A DNA stretch of 64,000 nucleotides from Flammeovirgaceae bacterium 311 (GTDB taxonomy: Bacteria > Bacteroidota > Bacteroidia > Cytophagales > Cyclobacteriaceae): the NCBI GenBank assembly GCA_000597885.1, contig CP004371.1:124001-188000 (forward strand), given 5' to 3'. A model generated the notes under the pieces. It worked only from the letters and a program-made list of their open reading frames with translations. It was not told the DNA's origin and did not search any database. Shown in pieces: positions 26,931 through 36,111 of this stretch (the stretch's first letter is position 1; every line of letters begins with the position of its first letter). The position numbers and the translations under genes are program-made.

Positions 26931-28307
26931 ATGGAGAAAATGAAGAGAAGATCTATGCTCGCCAAAATGGGTGCTTTTTCAGTTGGAATGGCAATACCAT
27001 TTGGGGCAGATGCGGATGTACTGGCAAAGCCATTCAGGCAACAAAAACAAGCCCTTAAAACAGATATACTTATAATTGGCGGAGGAACATCCGGCGTTAT
27101 TGCTGCCATACAGGCGGGCAGAGCCGGCCGCAAAGTTATTCTGGTTGAGAATGGAAGTCAGCTGGGTGGAACAATTACCACTGGAGGGGTTTCTTACCCG
27201 GGCATCTTTTTTGCCTGGGGGAAGCAGGTGATTGGTGGAATAGGCTGGGAGCTTGTGCAGGAAGTAGTGGCCTTGAATGACGGTACACTTCCCGATTTTT
27301 CAACACCACACGGCAGAGAGCACTGGAATCACCAGGTGCGTGTGAATGCAGCCCTTTACACCTTACTGGCGGAAGAAAAATGTGTGGAAGCAGGGGTTCA
27401 GCTCCGGTTTTATGAAACGCCGACACAGGTGGAGTTTAAAAAGAACAACTGGGTTGTTCATACGGCTGGTAAAGGCACCAGCACTGAGATTATTTGTAAC
27501 CAGCTGATTGATTGTTCAGGCAATGCATATGCCGCACATTTAGCCGGTTTCGATCTGTTAAGAGAAGCTGAAACACAGCCTGGAACGCTTATGTTTCAGC
27601 TGGGTGGATATGACTTTGATTCTCTTAATCTGAATTTGATTAACCAAAAGTATATGCAGGCATTGGACAGGGGAGAGTTGGTTAAGTCAGAATTCCGAGG
27701 GGATATTATAGGCTTGCTTAGAAGCAAAGGTGATAACATTCAGCATATCAAAGGGGCAGACTCAACTACATCCGCCTTACATACCATCGCTAATATCAAT
27801 GGAAGAAATGCCCTTTTGAAGCATCTTCGTTTTCTGAGAACACTTCCTGGCTGCGAAAATACTAAAGTCATTACGATGCAGACCGAAACAGCGGTAAGGG
27901 AAACATATCGGATTGATGGACATTATAAAATTTCTCATGCAGATTATGTGACTGGAAAATCTTATCCCGACGCTGTATCATATTCCTATTATCCAATAGA
28001 CCTGCATGATGAACATGGGGTGATTCCAGATAACCTTAAAGAAGGCATTGTTCCTTCCATTCCACTACGGGCCCTAATCCCTAAAAAAAGCCAGAACTTT
28101 ATTGTGGCAGGGAGATGCCTGAGCAGTGACCGCCTGGCGAACTCTGCTCTTAGGGTACAGGCGTCTTGTATGGGCATGGGGCAGGCAGCAGGGGCTGCAG
28201 CAGTATTAGCTAATAAGTATAACATTTCGCCCCTGGATGTTCCCATGCATGATCTGAGACAATTGATTGAAGAACATGGGGGAATTGTGCCTAAAATGGC
28301 TGACTAA
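26931..28307 (+). CDS. Exported FAD-dependent oxidoreductase
   Basis: 458 residues. N-terminal twin-Arg-like KRRSMLAKMGAF with a hydrophobic stretch suggests Tat export of a folded flavoprotein. The FAD-binding Rossmann motif is at about residues 48-55 (IIGGGTSG) followed by AAIQAGRAGRKVILVE; the body GTITTGGVSYPGIF and the C-terminal FIVAGRCLSSDRLANSALR, QASCMGMGQAAGAAA match the FAD_oxidored family. Substrate unknown; its place in the SusCD operon suggests oxidation of a sugar or aglycone. The next gene, 15 bases on, carries an FMN-binding-like motif, so they may form an electron-transfer pair. Confidence 0.85.
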   Translation: MEKMKRRSMLAKMGAFSVGMAIPFGADADVLAKPFRQQKQALKTDILIIGGGTSGVIAAIQAGRAGRKVILVENGSQLGGTITTGGVSYPGIFFAWGKQVIGGIGWELVQEVVALNDGTLPDFSTPHGREHWNHQVRVNAALYTLLAEEKCVEAGVQLRFYETPTQVEFKKNNWVVHTAGKGTSTEIICNQLIDCSGNAYAAHLAGFDLLREAETQPGTLMFQLGGYDFDSLNLNLINQKYMQALDRGELVKSEFRGDIIGLLRSKGDNIQHIKGADSTTSALHTIANINGRNALLKHLRFLRTLPGCENTKVITMQTETAVRETYRIDGHYKISHADYVTGKSYPDAVSYSYYPIDLHDEHGVIPDNLKEGIVPSIPLRALIPKKSQNFIVAGRCLSSDRLANSALRVQASCMGMGQAAGAAAVLANKYNISPLDVPMHDLRQLIEEHGGIVPKMAD

Positions 28308-28322
28308 AGGTTAACAGATCCA

Positions 28323-29510
28323 ATGAATAGGTATTTACTAAAGGTGCAATATCTGATTTCCGGGAAGTCAGCAGGGAGTATTTTGTCTTATACTTGTCTG
28401 GTATTGATCATTGTATCGGCATTTCAGAATGCTGATAAGATAAGGTATTTTCAGGAACCAACTATAGTACAAAAGCCACATCAGGTAGCGCCCTATTATA
28501 TCAATTTTCAGGATTCTGTTTCGAACGATACTTTGTATCAGATAAGATCTCAAGAGGGCTATCCAATAGCTTATTACCGAAAAATCAAGACAGGTATATG
28601 TTTTGATAATAAGTGCAGGCTATTGGATATAGTACTCTACTGGAATATTACCGGCCGTTATCTGGGCTTTGAGCTTCCGGAGAAAGAATTTTTAAGTAAA
28701 ACAGATCATGAGCCATTCGTAAAAAAAGATTATGAACAACTGCATGAAATCCTGGCAAATTCTAAATCTCCCCTGTCGGGTTTCACCTACAACCAGCTGG
28801 TTTTAAAGCCTGCTGCAGATAGTCTGGAATTAGACGGATATACAGGAGCTACATCACCAGCTGTGCTGGATCATGTTGTAGAGGGGGCTGTTTACACCAC
28901 TTTTATGTTATGGCACCTTATTAATGGTTCCACACAGCATAAAGTAGATAGTCTGACAAGCCTGATGCTGTCTACGGAATTGATAGCTGAAATTTTAGAG
29001 AGTCCGGATCAGCATGATAAGATTTGGGCACTGAACCACATCAAAGGGAATATTACGCTTAACCAGGAGCTTCGAAAAAAGATCATCTCCTTCATCCAAA
29101 ATGAAAATTTCAGCCTGGCTGAAAGAGCAATCAGCTCCATTAATCCAGCTGAATTACAATCAGATTCTTTGCAGTTGCTCCTGTTGAACAGGTTTCATAT
29201 GACTGATTATAGTTTAAAGAAACTAATCATTGATAAGATCAAAGAAGCACCAGATTTAGATGAACAGGTGAAAATTCAGCTTGCGAATGATTTAAATGAA
29301 TTGAAGGGAGAGATGTTAAGCAGGGTACTGGAAGTGTTCAGTCATCATAATGTAGATGACAAATATGTTGTGTCCAAAATATCAGCTCTTATGAAAAATG
29401 AAAATTTTTATGTTTCGAAGAAAGCGTATGACTTTATTTCAAATCTGGAGGCAAAAGATCAGGATGTTATCGATATGCTTAAAAAATACAGGGCCAAGCA
29501 TGGTATTTGA
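28323..29510 (+). CDS. Membrane protein with FMN-binding-like motif and helical repeats
   Basis: 395 residues, not firmly recognised. One N-terminal membrane helix (about 19-34); a soluble part with a cysteine pair (Cys93 and Cys98, GICFDNKC); then LDGYTGATSPAVLD (about 170-183). The TGATS core resembles the flavinylation site of FMN-binding domains (SGATxTS). Residues about 200-395 are alpha-helical and repetitive, in the manner of HEAT repeats (IISFIQNENFSLAERAISSI). Membrane-anchored, probably periplasmic. Directly after the FAD enzyme, so a redox partner is plausible; this is inference. Confidence 0.6.
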   Translation: MNRYLLKVQYLISGKSAGSILSYTCLVLIIVSAFQNADKIRYFQEPTIVQKPHQVAPYYINFQDSVSNDTLYQIRSQEGYPIAYYRKIKTGICFDNKCRLLDIVLYWNITGRYLGFELPEKEFLSKTDHEPFVKKDYEQLHEILANSKSPLSGFTYNQLVLKPAADSLELDGYTGATSPAVLDHVVEGAVYTTFMLWHLINGSTQHKVDSLTSLMLSTELIAEILESPDQHDKIWALNHIKGNITLNQELRKKIISFIQNENFSLAERAISSINPAELQSDSLQLLLLNRFHMTDYSLKKLIIDKIKEAPDLDEQVKIQLANDLNELKGEMLSRVLEVFSHHNVDDKYVVSKISALMKNENFYVSKKAYDFISNLEAKDQDVIDMLKKYRAKHGI

Positions 29511-29559
29511 ACGAATGACTAACGCCTTCTTCCGCTTCAGACACCGGGCAAAAGGTGAG

Positions 29560-32313
29560 ATGGATGCAATAAGAGGATTACGAAAGCTTTTTCAATCTTT
29601 ATCTTTAGTCCTCCCTTTATTATTTTATCCTTTTATGCTGGCAGCAGAAACTGCTCTAACACCTGTAGGTCAGCAATGTGAATATCTGGTAAACCCTTTA
29701 GGGGTAGATGCAAGGCAGCCAAGACTTAGCTGGAGATTGAGAGATGAGCGGCAGGGGGCATCACAAACTGCTTTTCAAATTTTTGTGGGAACAGATTCTC
29801 TGGATGTAGTAAACCGAAAGGGAAACAGCTGGACATCAGACAAGGTAGCATCTGCAAACAGGCTTGTGGAGTACCAGGGCAACTCATTACAGCCATTCAC
29901 TAAATATTACTGGTTGGTGGATGTGTGGGATCATGAGGGGATTAAATCATCATCAGCAACAGTTTCCACTTTCGAAACAGGCATGATGGAGGTAAAAAAC
30001 TGGAAAGGAGACTGGATCAGTGATGTTCAGGATATTGCCCTTAAGCCAGCACCATACTTCAGGAAAGAGTTTGAAACAGCAAAGAAAATAAAATCTGCAA
30101 GGGCTTATGTAGCAGTGGGAGGGCTGTTTGAACTATCGATAAATGGAGAAAAAGTGGGAAATCACCGCCTGGATCCGATGTTTACCCGTTATGACAGACG
30201 CCTGCTCTATGTAACCCATGATATTACTGCACAATTGCAAAGCGGAAGAAACGCAATAGGTGTACTGTTAGGCAATGGGTGGTACAACCATCAATCCACC
30301 GCAGTATGGGATTTTCACAAAGCACCCTGGAGGGCACGTCCTGCTTTTTGTATGGACCTGCGTATTACCTATGAAGACGGATCTATAGAAACCATCAGCT
30401 CGGGAACGGATTGGAAAACTAATCTTAGTCCGGTAATTTTTAACAGCATTTACACGGCAGAGCATTATGATGCTCGTTTAGAACTGCCGGGATGGAATAC
30501 CACTAATTATAGCGACGACGGGTGGAAAAATGCAATCGTACGTGCCACACCTACTCAAAATATTGTTGCACAGGTTATGCACCCCATCCGGAACATTGAA
30601 AAGATTATGCCCAAAAGCCTCCGGAAGCTGAATGATACTACCTATGTATACGATCTGGGCAGAAACATAGCAGGTGTTAGTGAAATAAAGGTGAAAGGCC
30701 CAGCCGGTACTACCCTTCGGCTAAAGCATGGAGAAAGAGTATATGAAAACGGGCGGGTTGATATATCAAATATCGATATGCACTATCGTCCTACCGATAA
30801 CACAGACCCTTTTCAGACCGATATCTTCATACTAAGTGGAAAAGGAGAAGATTCCTTTATGCCACGTTTCAATTACAAGGGATTTCAATATGTAGAGGTG
30901 ACCAGTAACCAGCCGGTGGTGTTAACGAAAAATGATCTGGTTGCTTATTTCATGCATACTGATGTACCGGCAACAGGTAAACTCTCTTCTTCCAATGCTA
31001 CCATCAACAAAATCTGGGAAGCGACCAATAATGCGTATTTGTCCAATTTATTTGGTTATCCAACAGATTGCCCGCAGCGTGAGAAGAACGGCTGGACGGG
31101 AGATGGCCACATTGCCATAGAGACAGGCCTCTATAATTTTGATGGCATTACCGTTTATGAAAAATGGATGGCAGACCATCGGGACGAACAGCAACCCAAT
31201 GGGGTGCTGCCTGCCATCATTCCCACTGCTGGCTGGGGGTATTCATGGGCGAACGGCCCCGACTGGACCAGTTCTGTTGCCATCATTCCCTGGAATGTTT
31301 ACCTGTTCTACGGAGATACCAGGCCACTGGCAGTTAATTATGAAAACATAAAACGTTATGTAGATCACATCACTGCACTTAGTCCGGATGGCCTCACCTC
31401 CTGGGGGCTGGGTGACTGGGTGCCTGTAAAATCAAAAAGCCCGGTAGAATACACATCATCAACCTACTACTTTATTGATGCAACAATACTGGCAAATGCT
31501 GCAAGGCTTTTGGGAAAACAGCAGGATGAGGAAAAGTATGCTGCTTTGGCGAAAAAAATCAAAAAAGCGGTCAACGAAAAGTATCTGGATGAAAAAACTG
31601 GCATGTATGGCAGTGGCCTGCAAACGGAACTCAGTGTAGCGCTGTACTGGGGATTGGTACCCGAAGCACTCAAAGCAAAAGTAGCTGCAAATTTAGCAAA
31701 GAGGGTGGAGGCTGATAATTTTCATATTGATGTTGGTCTGCTGGGTACCAAGTCGTTGTTGAATGCTTTGAGTGAGAATGGATATGCCGATGTTGCTTAC
31801 AAGGTGGCATCGCAGGAAACTTACCCCTCCTGGGGCTGGTGGATTGTAAACGGCGCTACCACACTGTACGAAAACTGGGATATTACTTCAGCAAAAGATA
31901 TTTCCCTCAACCATATTATGTTTGGCGAAATCAGTGCCTGGTTTTACAAAGCACTGGGGGGGATAAAGCCTGATCCTCAAAGCCCTGGATTTAAAAATGT
32001 TGTTCTGGCACCCAATTTTGTTGCAGGCTTAAACCAGTTTGAAGCAGCGCATGAGGGGCCGTATGGTACAATTGTGTCCTCATGGAAAAAGTCAGGCAAA
32101 AGAATAGATTATCATGTTACTGTTCCTCCAAATTCAACTGCAACCCTGCTACTTCCAGCTGCAAAAGGTAAATGGTATTATGGTGGAGCTCAACTTACAA
32201 AAGTTAATTCTGAATTTATTAGTCCTAGCACTTCAGCCAGAAGTACCGGCGCTTCAGCCGGAGAAAATACCTACCAGCTGCAATCGGGGACCTATAGATT
32301 TGAACTAAGATAA
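29560..32313 (+). CDS. Glycoside hydrolase family 78 (alpha-L-rhamnosidase)
   Basis: About 917 residues from ATG 29560, which follows AAAGGTGAG and begins a signal peptide (ending MLAAE). The frame is open up to 29398 but would overlap the previous gene by over 100 bases. Seen: the N-terminal Ig-like domain (NPLGVDARQPRLSWRLRD), the beta-sandwich carbohydrate domain (RAYVAVGGLFELSINGEKVG), and the catalytic (alpha/alpha)6 barrel with DCPQREKNGWTGDGHIAIE, where Glu in QREK is the expected general acid, and the C-terminal sandwich. Secreted to the periplasm, it cuts terminal alpha-L-rhamnose. It defines the substrate class of the locus. Confidence 0.94.
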   Translation: MDAIRGLRKLFQSLSLVLPLLFYPFMLAAETALTPVGQQCEYLVNPLGVDARQPRLSWRLRDERQGASQTAFQIFVGTDSLDVVNRKGNSWTSDKVASANRLVEYQGNSLQPFTKYYWLVDVWDHEGIKSSSATVSTFETGMMEVKNWKGDWISDVQDIALKPAPYFRKEFETAKKIKSARAYVAVGGLFELSINGEKVGNHRLDPMFTRYDRRLLYVTHDITAQLQSGRNAIGVLLGNGWYNHQSTAVWDFHKAPWRARPAFCMDLRITYEDGSIETISSGTDWKTNLSPVIFNSIYTAEHYDARLELPGWNTTNYSDDGWKNAIVRATPTQNIVAQVMHPIRNIEKIMPKSLRKLNDTTYVYDLGRNIAGVSEIKVKGPAGTTLRLKHGERVYENGRVDISNIDMHYRPTDNTDPFQTDIFILSGKGEDSFMPRFNYKGFQYVEVTSNQPVVLTKNDLVAYFMHTDVPATGKLSSSNATINKIWEATNNAYLSNLFGYPTDCPQREKNGWTGDGHIAIETGLYNFDGITVYEKWMADHRDEQQPNGVLPAIIPTAGWGYSWANGPDWTSSVAIIPWNVYLFYGDTRPLAVNYENIKRYVDHITALSPDGLTSWGLGDWVPVKSKSPVEYTSSTYYFIDATILANAARLLGKQQDEEKYAALAKKIKKAVNEKYLDEKTGMYGSGLQTELSVALYWGLVPEALKAKVAANLAKRVEADNFHIDVGLLGTKSLLNALSENGYADVAYKVASQETYPSWGWWIVNGATTLYENWDITSAKDISLNHIMFGEISAWFYKALGGIKPDPQSPGFKNVVLAPNFVAGLNQFEAAHEGPYGTIVSSWKKSGKRIDYHVTVPPNSTATLLLPAAKGKWYYGGAQLTKVNSEFISPSTSARSTGASAGENTYQLQSGTYRFELR

Positions 32314-32416
32314 TTTAATTGTAAATCTTTCAGAAATAGTTATTTCGTTAGTTTAGATTCCAGTATAAGTTTTTTAATTAATAAATTGGTGGATCTGGTC
32401 AGATAAATTAAAGCAA

Positions 32417-33862
32417 ATGATAACATTTTGTCTTTCAGTAGTTGCGCTGGTACTGGGCTATTTTATCTATGCCAGGTTTATAGAAAAAATTCATGGTATT
32501 GAGCCAGGCAGGGAGACGCCTGCCCTCACCATGGCTGATGGTGTTGATTATGTAGCCATGCCTGGTTGGAAAATCTTCCTGATCCAGTTTCTGAACATAG
32601 CTGGCTTAGGACCCATTTTTGGTGCAGTGGCTGGAGCTATGTGGGGACCAATGGCATTTTTATGGATAGTGCTGGGCTCTGTATTCGCTGGTGGTGTGCA
32701 TGATTATTTCTCAGGTATGCTCTCGGTAAAACACAAAGGGGAAAGTATTACAGAAATTACCGGCATGTACCTGGGAAATGGCATGAAACAGTTCATGAGC
32801 TTTTTTTCCGTAGCACTCATGATCCTGGTAGGTGCTGTATTCATAATAGGTCCTGCCGGAATTCTGAATGGCATGACGAATGGTTTTGGGGGGATGACCT
32901 TCTGGATCAGCCTGATCTTCATCTATTATATTTTATCTACCTTATTACCCATCGATAAACTGATAGGCAGGATTTACCCTATTTTTGGCGCTGCCCTGCT
33001 GATAATGGCACTAGGAATTACTGTGGTTTTAGTTTTTGGTAATGTACAGGTGCCCGAACTAACATTTGCTGCCTTCAGCAATCCTCATGTTAACCCGGAA
33101 AAGTTTCCCGTATTTCCAATGCTCTTTATCACCATTGCATGCGGTGCTATTTCGGGTTTTCATGCCACGCAATCTCCATTAATGGCCAGATGCATCACCA
33201 ACGAAAAACAGGGAAGGAGTATATTTTATGGCGCCATGGTGACCGAAGGAGTTGTAGCCCTGATTTGGGCAGCGATCAGCATGAGCTTTTTTGGTGGTGT
33301 AGATGGGCTAAATGAGGTAATGGTGCAGCATCAGAGCAATGCCGCTTTTGTAGTAAATGAAATATCAAATACGATGTTGGGTAAGGTTGGGGGAATTCTG
33401 GCATTATTGGGTGTGGTTGCCGCACCAATTACCTCTGGCGATACCGCTTTCAGAAGCGCACGTTTGATTGTTGCAGATTTTTTTAAGGTTAAACAGGTCC
33501 TGATCAGAAATAGACTGTTGATTAGCATACCTCTTTTTATGGCTGGCTTCTTACTGACTTTAGTCGATTTTGGTGTGGTGTGGCGATATTTCGCATGGGT
33601 AAATCAAACCCTGGCAACCATTGTACTGTGGGTGATTACCGCCTACCTGATAAAAGAAAGCAAGTTTTACCTGGTTTCACTGGTGCCGGCTGTTTTTATG
33701 TCGGCTGTTGTTACAAGCTATATACTAATCGCACCCGAAGGATTTGGCCTTTCTTCAGGCTTTTCTTATGCTGCAGGTTGCTTTGTAGCGCTTTTATTGC
33801 TAACTCTTACCATATATTATATCATCAGGCTTAAAAATAAAACGTTAGAGCTAAGCCGGTAA
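32417..33862 (+). CDS. cstA: Carbon starvation protein A family transporter (short CstA type)
   Basis: 481 residues, the short form (E. coli CstA has about 700). Many transmembrane helices throughout; signature FLNIAGLGPIFGAVAGAMWG and GVHDYFSGMLSVKHKG match the CstA N-terminal domain, and GAISGFHATQSPLMARCI and ITSGDTAFRSARLIVADFF also fit. Inner-membrane importer of pyruvate or peptides in known cases. It follows the rhamnosidase by about 100 bases; rhamnose breakdown gives lactaldehyde and lactate/pyruvate-level products, so a link is conceivable but not shown. A strong bidirectional terminator follows. Confidence 0.92.
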   Translation: MITFCLSVVALVLGYFIYARFIEKIHGIEPGRETPALTMADGVDYVAMPGWKIFLIQFLNIAGLGPIFGAVAGAMWGPMAFLWIVLGSVFAGGVHDYFSGMLSVKHKGESITEITGMYLGNGMKQFMSFFSVALMILVGAVFIIGPAGILNGMTNGFGGMTFWISLIFIYYILSTLLPIDKLIGRIYPIFGAALLIMALGITVVLVFGNVQVPELTFAAFSNPHVNPEKFPVFPMLFITIACGAISGFHATQSPLMARCITNEKQGRSIFYGAMVTEGVVALIWAAISMSFFGGVDGLNEVMVQHQSNAAFVVNEISNTMLGKVGGILALLGVVAAPITSGDTAFRSARLIVADFFKVKQVLIRNRLLISIPLFMAGFLLTLVDFGVVWRYFAWVNQTLATIVLWVITAYLIKESKFYLVSLVPAVFMSAVVTSYILIAPEGFGLSSGFSYAAGCFVALLLLTLTIYYIIRLKNKTLELSR

Positions 33863-33890
33863 CAGGAATGTATTCCGTATGGAAATATCA

Positions 33891-33928
33891 ATGAAAATGC
33901 CCCGGTTACTTTACCGGGGCATTTTCAT
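33891..33928. terminator. Bidirectional rho-independent terminator
   Basis: Perfect 16-bp stem (33891-33906 with 33913-33928) around a 6-base loop, with A-rich and T-rich flanks on the two sides. It separates the convergent cstA and Usp genes and likely serves both. Confidence 0.9.
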
Positions 33929-33933
33929 ACCTA

Positions 33934-34782
33934 TTAATGGGCCAGCAGCTGTTCTGTTATTACAACTTCTTTGTTGATGTACAGTACCGGTTTTCCAGAA
34001 TTGTTTAAAGCATAGTCAATGAGGTTGTTAAACAGAGGCCTTTTGCGGTGAATAATCAGCGCGATCATATCCGGATTGAGTTGTTTGCAAAAACGTACTA
34101 AGCCACCATCCAGACTTTGATAATTAAAGGTGCTTACCGATCCAATGATTTCAGGGAACATGGCCGTAAAGGGTTCCATTTTTTTGCTGATGGTATCAGA
34201 ATCTGTAAAGTACATCGGGTTATTAATGTATACCAGGTGCAGGGAAGCATGAACTGCTTTACAGAATCCTGCTACCTCTGCATATTGTGGTATTGCTTCT
34301 TCGCTAAAATCAGATGTAAATACTATACTAGAGAGCTGAAACTCATGCACAGGGTTTTTAACCATTAGCACGGGTACAGGTGCCAGACGGGCTACTTTTT
34401 GCGAGAGTGAGCCTATCAGGTACTGCTTGAAACCACCGAGGCCATGCGAGCCCATCACGATAAAGTCATTGCCATGCCTCTCCAGGTGATAGAGTATTAC
34501 TTTAAAGCTCTCGTCATAACACAAAAACTTTTTGGCACTGATGCCTGCGTCTTCAGCCTTTCTTACCAGGGCCGTTAGAGCAATGTTTGCTTTTTTCACC
34601 CTGGTTTGCACTTCAGGGTAGATGTTTTCTGCATAGTCCATCAGGTAGAGCCAGTCTGCAGGAACGGAAGTTAGGTGCATAAAGTGGATCTGCGCACCAG
34701 TTTTCTTAGCAAGTGCAATGGCCGCCTCTGTGGCAAAACCGGCACATTCTGAAAAGTCGGTGGGTACTAAGATATTTTTCAT
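33934..34782 (-). CDS. Universal stress protein, tandem two-domain
   Basis: 282 residues holding two UspA domains (about 1-145 and 150-280). The first has the full ATP-binding loop G-x2-G-x9-GS in MGSHGLGGFKQYLIGSLS, and both start with the typical KNILVPTDFSEC and SIVFTSDFSEEAI strands. Soluble cytoplasmic nucleotide-binding stress protein. It is the first of three Usp genes within 3 kb. Its specific role is unknown. Confidence 0.94.
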   Translation of the reverse strand: MKNILVPTDFSECAGFATEAAIALAKKTGAQIHFMHLTSVPADWLYLMDYAENIYPEVQTRVKKANIALTALVRKAEDAGISAKKFLCYDESFKVILYHLERHGNDFIVMGSHGLGGFKQYLIGSLSQKVARLAPVPVLMVKNPVHEFQLSSIVFTSDFSEEAIPQYAEVAGFCKAVHASLHLVYINNPMYFTDSDTISKKMEPFTAMFPEIIGSVSTFNYQSLDGGLVRFCKQLNPDMIALIIHRKRPLFNNLIDYALNNSGKPVLYINKEVVITEQLLAH

Positions 34783-34830
34783 GAGTGTATAAGATTGTGT
34801 AAAAATTATTGCGTTTTGGACATTCGCCTG

Positions 34831-34929
34831 CTAATTAAAAAAGTGTAGCATGGTAAGGGCGATTAACACCAGCAGGAGCAGGAAGCTGATGACTGTATTG
34901 TCAATTCTGCGGCCGCCATCCTTTTTCAT
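34831..34929 (-). CDS. Tiny single-helix membrane protein (32 residues)
   Basis: ATG 34929 to TAG 34831. The protein starts MKKDGGRRIDNTV and continues as one hydrophobic helix (ISFLLLLVLIALTMLHFFN), so a short basic N-terminus and one transmembrane segment. Its stop is 48 bases upstream of the Usp start on the same strand, so it would be the first gene of that transcript. No known family; the positive-inside layout argues for a real small protein, but the frame is short. Confidence 0.45.
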   Translation of the reverse strand: MKKDGGRRIDNTVISFLLLLVLIALTMLHFFN

Positions 34930-35651
34930 GGCTAAGGTTATATAAGTTTGGCTACTGCGTTCTATAGGGTGGCTTACCTGGCTTAAGGAGCTGGTTTGAT
35001 ATGATAGGTATCAGCTCATGGTAAAAGCAGGTCAAAAATAGCTTCTGTTGCGTTTGCAGTGTGTTAACCGTAGCTCTTGGACGGCTTACGTCAAATAGCA
35101 GTCTTCTGTGGGTTTCCTGCTGCTTAAAGAATCACTGACGAATCAGGCAATTAGCCTGCTGTAGCTGGCATACTGGTGGGATATCTTGATTCAGATGAAA
35201 ACGATCAGATCCCCGATGCCTTAAATTAGTTAAGCCTCATCACCTTGAATATGACTAAAGTCTGCTTTGAAGCTGATCTTAGTCATACATTATTATGCAG
35301 GGGGGTAAAGTGTAGCAAAATGTTGCTTGAATTGAAAGGGGCCCTAGAGAGCTGTATGACTCATGTAGCCTGGCCATTAAAAATATACACCTCATTATAG
35401 ATTAGAAAAATATGCTGTTACTCCTGCAAACCATACATGCACTCTTTGTAATACCAGAGGAGGATTGACAAGCATTCCTGTGGTATAAAATAAGGAAAGT
35501 GGCTGACAAAGCGTGGATTATACTAGCTAGTGTAGCGGATGCACAGAAAAAGTTCTGAATAGTAATAGGGTTAAAATTTTGATTATGTAATAATTATCAT
35601 AATTTCTTACGTACTCATGGTGCATATTCGCGATGAAATAAATGAAGAAAA
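34930..35651. other. Non-coding stretch between divergent stress genes
   Basis: About 720 bases with no gene I can support. It holds a 9-bp inverted repeat (35250-35258 with 35279-35287, loop 20) and, close to the next Usp, an A/T-rich dyad ATTATG...CATAAT at 35582-35603. Both may be regulatory. Confidence 0.5.
35250..35287. promoter_or_regulatory. 9-bp inverted repeat in the stress-gene intergenic region
   Basis: TATGACTAA at 35250-35258 pairs with TTAGTCATA at 35279-35287; the 20-base loop contains a small nested GCTT/AAGC repeat. No T-run follows. Operator or structured RNA; low certainty. Confidence 0.3.
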
Positions 35652-35654
35652 GTG

Positions 35655-36035
35655 ATGAATGAAATAAAAAAGATTTTGATACCGATCGATTTTTCTGCCG
35701 TATCCCTCAACGCTATTCGGCATGCAAACAGTATTCTGCAGGAACATCCCGCAGAAGTTGTACTGGTATATGTTAATACTCCTGAAAGAAAGCTTAGGGA
35801 GCAGGAAATTCTAAACAGCTTTAGAAAATTTGAGGAGAACCACCTCACAGGCATTTTCTTCAGCTATAGCTTTGATGTGCGGCATGGAAAGCTGCTAAAC
35901 GTACTGGCAAATGTCACCCTGTGTCATACGCCTGACTACACGATCATGGGGCTTAGAGAAAGAGTGCCCGATATTGCACTTGCCTCTGAGCTCATGCGCC
36001 TGCGTAAAAAATCCAATACAATGGTAACGGCCTGA
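35655..36035 (+). CDS. Short universal-stress-protein-like protein
   Basis: 126 residues from ATG 35655; GTG 35652 directly before it is an alternative. One UspA-like domain (IKKILIPIDFSAVSLNAIRHAN, then VVLVYVNTP). The C-terminal ATP-loop glycine motif is missing: where G-x2-G-x9-GS is expected there is only MGLRERVPDIALASE. So it is probably a non-ATP-binding member or a shortened one. An A/T-rich dyad lies about 50 bases upstream of the start. Neighbour Usp genes suggest a shared stress regulon. Confidence 0.75.
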   Translation: MNEIKKILIPIDFSAVSLNAIRHANSILQEHPAEVVLVYVNTPERKLREQEILNSFRKFEENHLTGIFFSYSFDVRHGKLLNVLANVTLCHTPDYTIMGLRERVPDIALASELMRLRKKSNTMVTA

Positions 36036-36111
36036 TGGGTAAGTAACCCGCTGAAAGGTATCACACGGGAGACCACTTATCGGTACGATTTTTTATAGGC
36101 CATGTTTGTGT

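Noticed and set aside
29398-29559. In-frame extension of the GH78 gene
   Set aside because: It would overlap the previous gene by over 100 bases; ATG 29560 has a better ribosome site and starts a signal peptide.
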